From contig NZ_JACHBW010000014.1 in NCBI RefSeq assembly GCF_014200455.1, forward strand, positions 62,001-126,000: a stretch of DNA of 64,000 nt, given 5' to 3'. The position numbers and the translations under genes were made by a program. Position 1 is the stretch's first letter. Each line of letters begins with the position of its first letter. Origin of the DNA: Paraburkholderia bannensis. Its GTDB lineage: Bacteria; Pseudomonadota; Gammaproteobacteria; Burkholderiales; Burkholderiaceae. The notes below the pieces were generated by a model, which searched no databases, was not told where the DNA came from, and was given only the letters and a program-made list of their open reading frames with translations. This document shows, in pieces, positions 1 to 7,640 of the stretch.

Positions 1-57
1 GCGGTCCAGCACCGGCGCGGCAGGCGCGGCGGCGTCGGTTTTGCGGGCTAATTTCAT
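1..57 (-). CDS. N-terminus of a divergent regulator, probably AcdR (Lrp family), partial
   Basis: Only the first 19 codons are inside the window (MKLARKTDAAAP...). The ATG at 57-55 is preceded on the minus strand by GGGAAG. The reading frame runs off the left edge. In Burkholderia and relatives the gene divergent from acdS is normally acdR, an Lrp/AsnC-type activator of ACC deaminase, often with an Ala/Pro-rich N-terminal tail like this one. The identity rests on position and tail composition only, because no DNA-binding domain is visible here. Confidence 0.45.
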   Translation of the reverse strand, partial: MKLARKTDAAAPAAPVLDR

Positions 58-222
58 TGCGTGCTTCCCATACAAGACGAACGAAAAGTTTGTCGGCTGA
101 TGACTTCACGCCTCCAAAGTAAGTAATCGATATTTATTTCGCAAGCTCATTTTTCGCGTGCATTTCTATCATCCTTCTATCGCGACGGAACAATCCATCC
201 TCGATAAACCAGGGAGCGACAC

Positions 223-1239
223 ATGAACCTCGACCGATTTCCCCGTTATCCACTCACGTTCGGCCCCAGCCCGATCCAGCCGCTCAAGCGTTTGTCCGCG
301 CATCTCGGCGGCAAGGTCGAGTTGTATGCGAAGCGCGAAGACTGCAATAGCGGCCTCGCCTTTGGCGGCAACAAGACGCGCAAGCTCGAATACCTGATCC
401 CGCAGGCGCTCGAACAGGGTTGCGACACGCTGGTTTCGATTGGGGGCATCCAGTCGAACCAGACGCGCCAGGTGGCCGCCGTGGCCGCGCATCTCGGGCT
501 CAAATGCGTGCTCGTGCAGGAGAACTGGGTCAACTATCACGATGCGGTGTACGACCGCGTCGGCAATATCGAAATGTCGCGCATCCTGGGTGCGGACGTG
601 CGGCTCGTGCCCGATGGTTTCGACATCGGCATCCGGCCCAGTTGGGAAGACGCGCTCGAAAGCGTGCGCCGTGCGGGCGGCAAACCGTTCCCGATTCCGG
701 CGGGTTGTTCGGAACATCCGCTTGGCGGGCTGGGCTTCGTGCGCTTCGCCGAGGAAGTGCGCGAGCAGGAAGCGCAGATGGGCATGCGCTTCGACTACAT
801 CGTCGTATGCTCGGTGACGGGGAGCACGCAGGCCGGCATGGTGGTGGGCTTCGCAAAGGATGGGCGCGCCGATCGCGTGATCGGCATCGACGCATCGGCC
901 AAGCCGGCGCAGACGCGCGACCAGATCGCCCGCATCGCACGTCATACGGCTGAAATCGTCGAGCTCGGCAAGCCGGTTCGCGACCACGACATCGTGCTCG
1001 ACACGCGCTATGGCGGCCCGGAATATGGCCTGCCGAACGACGGGACGCTGGAAGCGATCCGGCTATGCGCGCGGCTCGAAGGGATGCTGACCGATCCGGT
1101 CTACGAGGGCAAATCGATGCAGGGAATGATCGACAAGGTGCGGTTGGGCGAGTTTCCGGAAGGCTCGAAGGTGCTCTATGCGCATCTGGGCGGCGTGCCC
1201 GCGCTCAACGCGTATAGCTTCCTGTTTCGCGACGGTTGA
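223..1239 (+). CDS. acdS: 1-aminocyclopropane-1-carboxylate deaminase
   Basis: PLP-dependent cytosolic enzyme that converts ACC, the plant ethylene precursor, to 2-oxobutyrate and ammonia. It is 338 aa, the standard length. All residues that separate true ACC deaminases from D-cysteine desulfhydrases are present at canonical positions: PLP lysine K51 (in GGNKTRK), nucleophilic S78 (GGIQSNQ), Y294-E295 (DPVYEGK) and L322 (YAHLGG). The ATG follows AGGGAG by 6 bases. The 165-bp gap to the divergent upstream gene is AT-rich and is the likely site of AcdR control. The 3' neighbourhood is made of gene debris, so acdS is probably monocistronic. A typical rhizosphere-competence trait. Confidence 0.97.
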   Translation: MNLDRFPRYPLTFGPSPIQPLKRLSAHLGGKVELYAKREDCNSGLAFGGNKTRKLEYLIPQALEQGCDTLVSIGGIQSNQTRQVAAVAAHLGLKCVLVQENWVNYHDAVYDRVGNIEMSRILGADVRLVPDGFDIGIRPSWEDALESVRRAGGKPFPIPAGCSEHPLGGLGFVRFAEEVREQEAQMGMRFDYIVVCSVTGSTQAGMVVGFAKDGRADRVIGIDASAKPAQTRDQIARIARHTAEIVELGKPVRDHDIVLDTRYGGPEYGLPNDGTLEAIRLCARLEGMLTDPVYEGKSMQGMIDKVRLGEFPEGSKVLYAHLGGVPALNAYSFLFRDG

Positions 1240-1348
1240 GCATCATGCGCGCCGCCTTCGATGTCGACGCCTCGCGCACATCGCGGCTGCGCGCGCCCTG
1301 ATCGCTTCCACAGGTGTGCGCCGTGATCGCGCGCTATCCCGTTCAGGG

Positions 1349-1513
1349 CTAGTCGTTCGATCCCGCGTAATTCACCACCTCGACCCGGTTCGCGCCCTTG
1401 CCCACCGGATACTGTCTGGTCTCATGCAACGCGCCCGTCTTCGCATCGATGCGATAGACGCTCATGGTCGGCGACCACTGCCCGACTGCGAACAGGCAAC
1501 GCCCCGAAGGATG
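1349..1513 (-). pseudogene. C-terminal relic of a lactonase (6-phosphogluconolactonase/YbhE-type beta-propeller)
   Basis: The minus strand encodes about 54 residues ending in a TAG at 1351-1349. They start with HPSGRCLFAVGQWSP and run to GANRVEVVNYAGSND. The pattern 'HPSGR-LFAVGQ ... VYRID--TG-L' is the last blade and C-terminus of lactonase-family propellers. Everything upstream (about 280 codons) is missing: at about 1500-1513 the frame runs into the antisense of an MFS transporter fragment. It is therefore a truncated gene joined tail-to-tail with another truncated gene. There is no start codon or ribosome-binding site. Confidence 0.75.
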
Positions 1514-1734
1514 TCGCCGATACCGCGCCGAAGCAAGCCATCGGCCTGTCCGGTTCGATCTTCAATATGTTCGGCAACGTGGGCGGCATCGTCACGCCCA
1601 TCGTGATCGGCTATCTGGTGGCGAAAACCGGTTCGTTCGACAGCGCGCTGGCATTCGGCGGCGTGAACGCTGCGGTCACGGTCTTCAGCTATCTCGTCAT
1701 CGTGAAGGAGATCAAGCGGGTGGAAGTGGCTTGA
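1501..1734 (+). pseudogene. C-terminal relic of an MFS anion:cation symporter (galactonate/glucarate type)
   Basis: Plus-strand frame from GCC at 1501 to the TGA at 1732-1734, 77 codons. It includes KQAIGLSGSIFNMFGNVGG and GYLVAKTGSFDSALAF and ends VKEIKRVEVA. This is the last two membrane segments and basic tail of the ACS family of MFS permeases. The intact relative at 61258-62631 ends in the same way (GLTGGIFNLAANLAG ... GDIKRIEL). No N-terminal 350 residues are present. The 5' edge coincides with the relic lactonase edge, so a deletion or rearrangement fused the two. Uronate or aldonate lactonase and transporter genes are often neighbours, so they may come from one lost sugar-acid locus. 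Confidence 0.8.
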
Positions 1735-1903
1735 AGCGGTCTTCGCGCCCACGCCGGGAATCATCGACGCACTCGCCGCACCGCCTGCGCAGCACAACAG
1801 CATCGGCCAGCGCGATCCCCAGCGCGAAATCGCCAGAGCGCAAGCCAGCGCGCCAATCACATCGAAGTCTCCCCATCGTTTTTGTTGCGTGTGCATGCGC
1901 GCT

Positions 1904-2839
1904 TTAGCGCGTCAAGCTGGCGTCCACCAGACGCACGAGTTGCAGCAATGTTTGCGTGCAAGGCACTGCCATCGATACGGCGCGCGCGGCCTCGACAACC
2001 GCGCCGTTGATCGCCTCGATTTCGGTCCTGCGGCCCGCCAGCACGTCCTGCAACATCGATGGCCGATGCGAGCGATGATTCGCCAGCGCATGGCGCACGT
2101 TCGCGACCATATGCGTCTCGTCGACGGCAACGCCAGTGGCGCGCGCGACCGCAGCCACTTCGGCGACGATCTTCAGCGCGAGCTCAGGGCCGTCGGGCAC
2201 GTTCGAGAGTTCGCCCACCGTGCATTGCGTGATCGCGCAGAGGCTGTTGAGCGCCGCATTGAACGCGACCTTTTCCCAGATCGTGATCCACACGTCAGGG
2301 TCGGCGCTGCATGCCAGGCCCGCCGAGTTGAGCGCCGCCACCGTGCGCGCGACGCTCACGCGCGTTTCGCCATCGGCGCTCATCAGGCGCGTCATGCCGC
2401 TGCCATGCGAACTCACACGGCCCGCCGAAGGTTTGTCGGCGGGCCACGTCGTCACGCCCACCATGATGCGTTCGCGCGGCACGCTGCGCGCAAGGCGCTC
2501 GACATTGCCCAGCCCGTTCTGCAGTGACAGCACCGAGGTATGCGGGCCGATCAAAGCACGCGCCGCATCGAGCGCCGCTTCGGTGTGCATCGTCTTCGTG
2601 AAGACGATCAGCAGCTCGGGCGCGCGCTGCGCCGCTTCGGGACGCAGCGCGCGCAACTTCACGACCACACGCTCGCCCCTGTCGGTGGACAGGCGCAGGC
2701 CGTCGCGGCGGATCGCCTCCAGATGCGCTTCGTCGATATCGAGCAGCGTGACATCGTGCCCCGCCTCCGCCAGCAGACCGCCGAACAACGACCCCATCGC
2801 CCCCGCGCCGAGAATCGCTATCTCCATCGTTTCATGCAT
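1904..2839 (-). CDS. 2-dehydropantoate 2-reductase family protein (ApbA/PanE-like)
   Basis: NAD(P)H-dependent reductase of the ketopantoate-reductase family. The N-terminal Rossmann motif GAGAMGS lies at about residues 8-14, the middle motif is FTKTMHTEAAL, and the C-terminal helical domain contains WEKVAFNAALNSLCAI (the catalytic lysine region) and GRRTEIEAINGAVV. The ATG at 2839 (MHETMEIAIL) is preferred over an in-frame GTG at 2854, because GGAG sits 6 bases before that ATG and would lie inside the longer version. Length is 311 aa. Burkholderiaceae carry several paralogues acting on 2-keto acids other than ketopantoate, and the relic-rich surroundings give no pathway, so the substrate is open. 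A short hairpin (ACGCGC/GCGCGC) overlaps the stop codon. Confidence 0.85.
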   Translation of the reverse strand: MHETMEIAILGAGAMGSLFGGLLAEAGHDVTLLDIDEAHLEAIRRDGLRLSTDRGERVVVKLRALRPEAAQRAPELLIVFTKTMHTEAALDAARALIGPHTSVLSLQNGLGNVERLARSVPRERIMVGVTTWPADKPSAGRVSSHGSGMTRLMSADGETRVSVARTVAALNSAGLACSADPDVWITIWEKVAFNAALNSLCAITQCTVGELSNVPDGPELALKIVAEVAAVARATGVAVDETHMVANVRHALANHRSHRPSMLQDVLAGRRTEIEAINGAVVEAARAVSMAVPCTQTLLQLVRLVDASLTR

Positions 2840-2883
2840 TGCAGTCTCCTTCACACGTTGTCACGTTGTTTTATCCGAAGTCG

Positions 2884-3087
2884 TCAGCCGACGACGATTT
2901 CCACCAAGGCTGGCCACTGTACAGCCAACGCTTCGCGTAGCGCACCGGCCAACGCCACGACGTCCTCCACCGCGCCGCCCACCACGAAGGCGGGACGCGC
3001 ACAGCCATCGAGGAGCGCGCCGATGCGCGTGAAGTCGATGACCGCATCGCGCACTGTCCACGTCTGCCGGGGATTGCCGGGATTGAA
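2884..3087 (-). pseudogene. 3' relic of an unidentified catabolic-type gene
   Basis: A minus-strand frame of about 67 codons ends at the TGA at 2886-2884. It reads FNPGNPRQTWTVRDAVIDF, then RIGALLDGC, RPAFVVGGAVEDVVAL and ends PALVEIVVG. The frame is clean and protein-like, with balanced hydrophobic and charged residues, but there is no start and no coding continuation beyond about 3100. The family could not be named. Its position between an intact reductase and a truncated divergent LysR start suggests a deleted enzyme gene once controlled by that LysR. Confidence 0.45.
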
Positions 3088-3231
3088 TCTGCTGCGGCGC
3101 GCTGCCTGTCATTGCGCGATCTCCGGTTTGTTGAGCCTGTCGAATCGGGCATCTTGAATCGTCGATCGATTATCAGCGTCCCTCGGGTAACCAAAAATTT
3201 CCGATTCTGGCAAAAGGCATTACCTTTGGGC

Positions 3232-3285
3232 ATGACCTACACCTTCCAGCATCTTCAGGCCTGCGCGACCATCGCCGAGTGCTGA
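3232..3285 (+). pseudogene. N-terminal stub of a LysR-type regulator
   Basis: The ATG at 3232 opens a 17-codon frame (MTYTFQHLQACATIAEC) closed by TGA at 3283. The pattern '-FQHLQAF-TIAE-GSF' is how LysR-type regulators begin, just before the helix-turn-helix. The rest of the gene is absent, so it was truncated at or just after codon 17. It is divergent from the relic at 2884-3087, the usual LysR-target arrangement. About 100 bp of possible divergent promoter (3130-3231) survive. Confidence 0.5.
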
Positions 3286-3630
3286 ACACGGAAGCATCAG
3301 TTGGCACGATTGCCGCCATAAGCGGACAAAAAATGCGCCATTTTGTGGTTCTGAATATTATGCCGAAAGCGGTGATACGCGTCGTTTTTGAGCCACGATA
3401 GGGAATTAGCGCGGGGCGCTGCTCAGGAGAGGGCCGCGGATGGAGGATTCAATGTGGGCTTTCAGGCGCAACAGTAAGATATGCTTAGCGACTCCACCCC
3501 GGTGGAGTTAAAGCAACGCCCGCAGGCATAGCGGGCGCGTCTGTCGTGACCCGCTGTCGCTGGGAGACCGCGTTAAGATAAACAGCCGGACGCGAGCAGT
3601 TCCTTAAACGCGGCTGAACGACTGCCTACC
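3286..3630. other. Non-coding junction segment with two strong hairpins
   Basis: No credible gene was found. The segment joins the truncated LysR stub to the first island operon. It holds two perfect stem-loops. The first is ACTCCACC/GGTGGAGT at 3491-3498 and 3501-3508 with a CC loop. The second is CGCCCGC/GCGGGCG at 3517-3523 and 3531-3537 with a 7-nt loop. Neither is followed by a clear T-run on either strand. They lie downstream of the minus-strand dehydrogenase gene, whose stop is at 3631, so they could act as its transcription end or belong to a small RNA. This is the likely left junction of the accessory island. Confidence 0.5.
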
Positions 3631-4509
3631 TCAGGCGAATACGCGCAGCACCGAACTGATGTCCGCTGCGTTAAACCCTAACGATGCGGCCTGCCGGTAG
3701 CAACTTTCCGCCGTATCAAGTAATGGCGTGGGGGCATGCGCATCAGCAGCCAACTGGCGCACAAGTTCCAGAGATTTGGCAAAAGACGCGATGGTCCCGC
3801 CCTGAGGACTGAAGTTTTCCCTGGCCATGCTTGGGCCACGAACCGCCAGCATAGAGGAACCTGCTGCAGACGTTGACAAGGTTTGCACAATCGATTGTGC
3901 GTCAAGGCCATAACGTGTTCCCAGGGCGATAGCCTCGGCAGCAGCCGCTGTATGGATTGCCACAAGTTGAACTGCCAGCAGCTTCATAGTCGCAGCTGCC
4001 CCGAAATCACCCAAGAACATTACCCTGTCGGCCCATGCATCAAATACATGCGCTATCGCAGCAAAAGCAGACTCGTTACCGGACACGAATACACTCGCCT
4101 GCCGGGCCGCAATCATGAACGGCGTCCCGCTAACCTCGCAATCGAGCATACTTGCGCCATAATTCGCGGCGATAACGCGTGCACGTTCTTTCAACTCCAA
4201 AGGGTACGTTCCAAGGCTAACGATGACATGATCGGGAGTTAGAGCACCGAGAAACCCCTCATCACGAAAAAGGGACTCTACAGCGTCACCATCTGGCAAT
4301 GTCAGGAGGACCACTCGCGACGAACGAACTACCGCTTCTGCGCTAGAACAGGCTATCCCACCTTCACGGACAAACTCTTCCATTGGGGAGCGTCGGAAGG
4401 CGTTGACATACACTTGACGCCCCAATAGGTGTTTTGCGATCTCGGTACCGACTGCTCCCAGCCCGATGATTCCGACATGAGAAGTCTGCGTCTTCAATAA
4501 CCTGGTCAT
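3631..4509 (-). CDS. 3-hydroxyisobutyrate dehydrogenase-family NAD(P)-binding protein
   Basis: Beta-hydroxyacid dehydrogenase superfamily, 292 aa, cytosolic. The Rossmann motif GLGAVG lies at residues 16-21, the substrate-loop motif DCEVSGTP at 123-130, and the catalytic-lysine helix around K176 (GDFGAAATMK). The usual Asn four residues after the lysine (KxxxN) is missing: the sequence is KLLAVQ. Substrate range may therefore differ from true HIBADH or tartronate-semialdehyde reductases. GAGG lies 5 bases before the ATG. It follows the YciI-like gene by 8 bp in one transcript. A palindromic island operator lies upstream of that transcript, which links this pair to the resorcylate regulon. The substrate is unknown. 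Confidence 0.8.
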   Translation of the reverse strand: MTRLLKTQTSHVGIIGLGAVGTEIAKHLLGRQVYVNAFRRSPMEEFVREGGIACSSAEAVVRSSRVVLLTLPDGDAVESLFRDEGFLGALTPDHVIVSLGTYPLELKERARVIAANYGASMLDCEVSGTPFMIAARQASVFVSGNESAFAAIAHVFDAWADRVMFLGDFGAAATMKLLAVQLVAIHTAAAAEAIALGTRYGLDAQSIVQTLSTSAAGSSMLAVRGPSMARENFSPQGGTIASFAKSLELVRQLAADAHAPTPLLDTAESCYRQAASLGFNAADISSVLRVFA

Positions 4510-4517
4510 CTTGTCCT

Positions 4518-4856
4518 CTACTCAACTGACGCTGCGCCGTTAGAAAACGAAACCTTCATCGTTAGCCCGCCTTCCATCAGAAGCCATTCGCGCAGTTGAT
4601 AAGTGATGACGCCTTGACTGACCAGTGGATCTGTTTCGGCCACTTCGCGCGCCTGGTCGAGGCCAGTGACTCGTAGAATTGTTAGTCCGCCGCTTGCACC
4701 AGGGGGAGCTCCGCTACTTAGAAATGGCCCCGACGCGAAGATGAGCCCCTCCTTTTCCTTTGCGACCATCCAATCCAAATGCGCGCTCAGATCGAGGTCA
4801 CTCATTTGCCTCCCGGTTGACTCGCGAAGCATGACAACAAGCTTGAGGTTGAGCAT
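4518..4856 (-). CDS. YciI-like (YCII-related) small protein
   Basis: A 112-aa ferredoxin-like alpha/beta protein of the YciI/muconolactone-isomerase-like fold. The core reads HLDWMVAKEKEGLIFASGPF, then GGLTILRVTGLDQAREVAE, ending in DPLVSQGVITYQLREW, typical of YciI proteins in aromatic catabolic clusters. The frame is open to 4934. The start at 4856 (MLNLKLVVML) is chosen because AGGAGG (4868-4873 on the complement) lies 11 bases upstream and family members begin at this strand. First gene of a two-gene operon with the dehydrogenase at 3631-4509. Catalytic function is not established for most of the family. Confidence 0.75.
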   Translation of the reverse strand: MLNLKLVVMLRESTGRQMSDLDLSAHLDWMVAKEKEGLIFASGPFLSSGAPPGASGGLTILRVTGLDQAREVAETDPLVSQGVITYQLREWLLMEGGLTMKVSFSNGAASVE

Positions 4857-5302
4857 CCTTGCAAGAACCTCCTGAAGTGTACCGGTCATTGTCTTTCCAT
4901 CAGTTTGGTTAGCAAATCGTCTCGCATCCTCCAACTACACTAGCGACGCAAAAATTACTTTCAACTGCAATGCTTGTGTTTGCAAATATACGACGAATGG
5001 TGATGGTTTTCATTGACGAGAGATATTCAGGTTAACCACTATGAGTGCTTCCGGGCGACAACCAGCCCTCGCCGAATCTGCTAGTGACCGTCAGGAACCG
5101 CGTTCGCAAGATGACATTGGCCCGCGAGTGGCAATCAAAAGATAGAGGTCCGGCTACTTAGAAGAGCTACATTTTGACCGGCGTTTTGAAGGAATCGCCA
5201 TTCAGCGAGGAACGGAGGATAATATCCAGAATCGCGTTGGAGATCCGCCAATCCGATTCAGGGCAAAACATCCTTCGCAAGGCGAAACGGTCGGGAGACA
5301 AT
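4857..5302. promoter_or_regulatory. Divergent regulatory region between the yciI operon and the response regulator
   Basis: About 446 bp between two divergent starts, without a convincing gene. It contains one copy of the island palindrome (4974-4985), AT-rich promoter-like sequence around 4950-5050, and the long leader of the response-regulator gene. The operator is 118 bp from the yciI start and more than 300 bp from the response-regulator start, so control of the yciI side is more likely. Confidence 0.5.
4974..4985. promoter_or_regulatory. Palindromic operator box, copy 1
   Basis: TTGTGTTTGCAA. It matches the island consensus TTGyrTTTrCAA, with half-sites TTGYR and YRCAA around a TT centre. 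It lies in the yciI/response-regulator intergenic region. One half-site base departs from perfect symmetry. Confidence 0.55.
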
Positions 5303-5929
5303 GTGGACCAGAAGGTACTTTCCGTCATGATCGCCGACGACCATACAATCGTCCGCGCGGGGATCGCAGCGCTCCTGACACACTATGCAGGATTCGAAGT
5401 GATCGGCGAAGCCAATAATGGCGTGGAAGCCGTGGAAATGTACCGCACGCACCGGCCGGATGTCGTCTTGATGGATTTGCGGATGCCTGAGATGGGTGGC
5501 GTGGCTGCAATCACGCAAATCAAATCGATAAATTCCAATGCCGCAGTCGTAATTCTCACCACGTTCGATGGTGATGAAGACATCTATCGCGGGATGAAAG
5601 CCGGCGCCAAAGGTTATGTTCTGAAGGACGCAAAGCCTGACGAGCTCATAGACTGTATCAAGGCCGTGAATCGGGGTCAAAACTATATTCCTTCCAACGT
5701 TGCGGCTAAACTGGTCAACCGGTTTGCGTCGCTTGAGTTGACAGACCGAGAGACTGAAATCCTCACCCATGTAGCAAACGGCGAGTCGAATAAGCGCATT
5801 GCGTCAAACCTCGAGATAACGGAGGGGACGGTAAAAACGCACATTGCGACAATTCTGGGAAAACTGGATGCGACCAGCCGTACAGAAGCGGTAGCGATTG
5901 CCCGCCGTAGGGGCCTCATTGAAGACTGA
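5303..5929 (+). CDS. NarL/FixJ-type response regulator
   Basis: Two-domain response regulator. The receiver domain (about residues 6-122) has acidic pair D12-D13, phospho-acceptor D58 (VLMDLRMPEMGG) and conserved lysine K107 (YVLKDAKP). A C-terminal LuxR helix-turn-helix spans about 145-205 (LTDRETEILTHVANGESNKR ... EGTVKTHIATILGKLDATSR). The frame is open from a TTG at 5174. The GTG at 5303 is preferred because GGGAG lies 5 bases before it and the 208-aa product has the family length. No histidine kinase is adjacent. The only HisKA_3-type kinase in the window is at 27505-29448, at the far end of the island and without a regulator of its own, so the two are probably cognate. Confidence 0.9.
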   Translation: MDQKVLSVMIADDHTIVRAGIAALLTHYAGFEVIGEANNGVEAVEMYRTHRPDVVLMDLRMPEMGGVAAITQIKSINSNAAVVILTTFDGDEDIYRGMKAGAKGYVLKDAKPDELIDCIKAVNRGQNYIPSNVAAKLVNRFASLELTDRETEILTHVANGESNKRIASNLEITEGTVKTHIATILGKLDATSRTEAVAIARRRGLIED

Positions 5930-6163
5930 AGTCCGGCGCAAAATATCGTCCTCAACATCGTGAGACAAAAACACAATTGCAGGCGATCTGCGCTAGCCGG
6001 AGCGCCCTCGCGTCGCCAGGCCGGGCGCCTCATGTTCAGCGAGGGGTAACACTCAGAGGTGGTGCATCGACGGGATAGACAGCCCCTCGCTGCCGTGACG
6101 ACAATCGCATTGAAGTTTCAAACTTATCTGGACTAGCAGCACGGCGTCACGCGCAAACTCCAG
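5930..6163. other. Convergent gap with a 9-bp inverted repeat
   Basis: Lies between the response-regulator stop and the GST stop. Arms AGCGAGGGG (6038-6046) and CCCCTCGCT (6083-6091) are perfect inverted repeats separated by 36 nt. No T-run follows either arm. It may fold at the end of both transcripts, but it is not a classical terminator. No gene was seen. Confidence 0.35.
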
Positions 6164-6763
6164 CTAGCCGATCCCTGGCATAGAGATGAAATTGCGCAAC
6201 CCTTTCATCCGTTCGACCCACCTTGCAATATTTTTGAATTTGCTCATATCTATTCCTCCTTCACCAGCAAGTGCGGTATACGGAAAACACGCAATATCCC
6301 CGATTGTCGGCTGTCCAAGTTCAACCCATTCCCGGTCCGCCAGATGATGGTCAAGTATTTCGAAGGCTCTCACGGCTCCCGCCTGCAGCTTCGGCAAATC
6401 CATTTGATAATTCAATATCTTCACCAGGCGGGCACCGGCTGAGTTCATGATTTCACCGCCGCCTGTCGACAGCCACTGGCTGATTTTTCCCATCGCTTCG
6501 GCATTATCGGGATACCATGAATTCGTCGTATCGTAACGTTTTGCAAGATAGACGAGAATGGCCTGGGCATCTCTTAAACGCAAGTCATCATCTTCAAAAA
6601 TTGGTATTTCCCCAAACGGGTTAAGCTTGAGATACGTTTCCGTCTTGTGCTCCTTGTTCACGAAATCCACGGGTACTTTCTCGTAGTCAAGCCCAAGAAA
6701 TGACAAAAACAGGCGAACTTTGTAGCAGCTTCCCGACAGTTCAAAATCATAAAGGCGGCGCAT
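6164..6763 (-). CDS. Glutathione S-transferase family protein
   Basis: 199-aa cytosolic GST. The thioredoxin-like N-domain is at about residues 1-80, with the active-site stretch SGSCYKVRLF near residues 10-19 and the cis-proline/glutathione-binding motif FGEIPIFED at about 50-58. The helical C-domain contains PTIGDIACFPY, the conserved N-capping and hydrophobic-staple region. GGAGG lies 6 bases before the ATG. It follows fghA by 24 bp in the frmA-fghA-GST operon, which suggests a glutathione-linked step next to formaldehyde oxidation, such as conjugation, isomerisation or ether cleavage of an island substrate. The exact reaction cannot be read from sequence. Confidence 0.88.
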   Translation of the reverse strand: MRRLYDFELSGSCYKVRLFLSFLGLDYEKVPVDFVNKEHKTETYLKLNPFGEIPIFEDDDLRLRDAQAILVYLAKRYDTTNSWYPDNAEAMGKISQWLSTGGGEIMNSAGARLVKILNYQMDLPKLQAGAVRAFEILDHHLADREWVELGQPTIGDIACFPYTALAGEGGIDMSKFKNIARWVERMKGLRNFISMPGIG

Positions 6764-6787
6764 TTGATCCTCCGGATGATGGCACTC

Positions 6788-7630
6788 TCATCTACCAGCA
6801 GCTTTGGCGTGCCACGAAACATGGTCGGCCACAAAGGTCGATACAAAGTAGTAGCTGTGATCAAATCTCTCGTGTCTTCGCAAAGTAACCGATTGCCCGG
6901 CAATCCGGCACGCCTCCTCTAACAATTCAGGTTTCAACTGCGAATGAACATACTCGTCTGCCATGCCTTGATCTATCAGAATCCCATCGGGAAAGCGCAC
7001 ACCGGTCGACGTCAAAAGCTCGCAGGCGTCGGCGCGCCGCCACGCCTGCTCGTTACCACCAAGATAACGAGGAAGCGCATGCCGGCCCCACGGGGAGCGC
7101 ATTGCCGAGCAAATTGGCGCGAAGGCACTCACCGAGCCGAATATTCGTGGATACTTGAAAGCGAGGGTTAGAGCGCCGTGCCCTCCCATGGAGTGACCGG
7201 TGATTCCCACAAACGATCGACCCAACCCAAACTCGGCGACGACGATCGGAATCAGTTCCTTGACGATATAACTTTCCATCTTGTAGAACGAGGACCACGG
7301 AGGCTCGGTAGCGTCCAGATAAAATCCTGCGCCGCCCCCAAATTCCCAACTTTCGGATTCTCCCGGGATGTTCGCTCCGCGCGGGCTGGTGTCCGGAAAA
7401 AGGAGAGCAATTTTCGCCTGGGAGGCGTACGCCTGTGCGACCGCCTTGCTGGCAAACGTCTCCTCATTGCATGAGAGGCCGGCAAGGCATACGAGAAGTG
7501 GAACGTTAGAAAGGTTGCCGGTTTCAGGAACGAACAAGCCAAACCTCATTGGCAGGCCAATAATGGTCGAGTCGTGCCGATAGAAACGCTGCCAGCCAGA
7601 AAAACTGGCGTGCTGATTGAGCAGTTTCAT
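6788..7630 (-). CDS. fghA: S-formylglutathione hydrolase
   Basis: Esterase-D family alpha/beta hydrolase of 280 aa, the family length. It hydrolyses S-formylglutathione to formate and glutathione, the second step of glutathione-dependent formaldehyde oxidation. The nucleophile elbow GHSMGGHGAL places catalytic S147. The Asp is in the LIDQGMADEYV segment and the His in RHERFDHSYYF. The oxyanion region is LAGLSCNEETF. It starts 10 bp after frmA ends and precedes the GST, so all three are co-transcribed. The start codon has only a weak GAAAG ahead of it, consistent with coupling to frmA translation. Confidence 0.95.
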   Translation of the reverse strand: MKLLNQHASFSGWQRFYRHDSTIIGLPMRFGLFVPETGNLSNVPLLVCLAGLSCNEETFASKAVAQAYASQAKIALLFPDTSPRGANIPGESESWEFGGGAGFYLDATEPPWSSFYKMESYIVKELIPIVVAEFGLGRSFVGITGHSMGGHGALTLAFKYPRIFGSVSAFAPICSAMRSPWGRHALPRYLGGNEQAWRRADACELLTSTGVRFPDGILIDQGMADEYVHSQLKPELLEEACRIAGQSVTLRRHERFDHSYYFVSTFVADHVSWHAKAAGR

Positions 7631-7640
7631 GACTTTCGGC

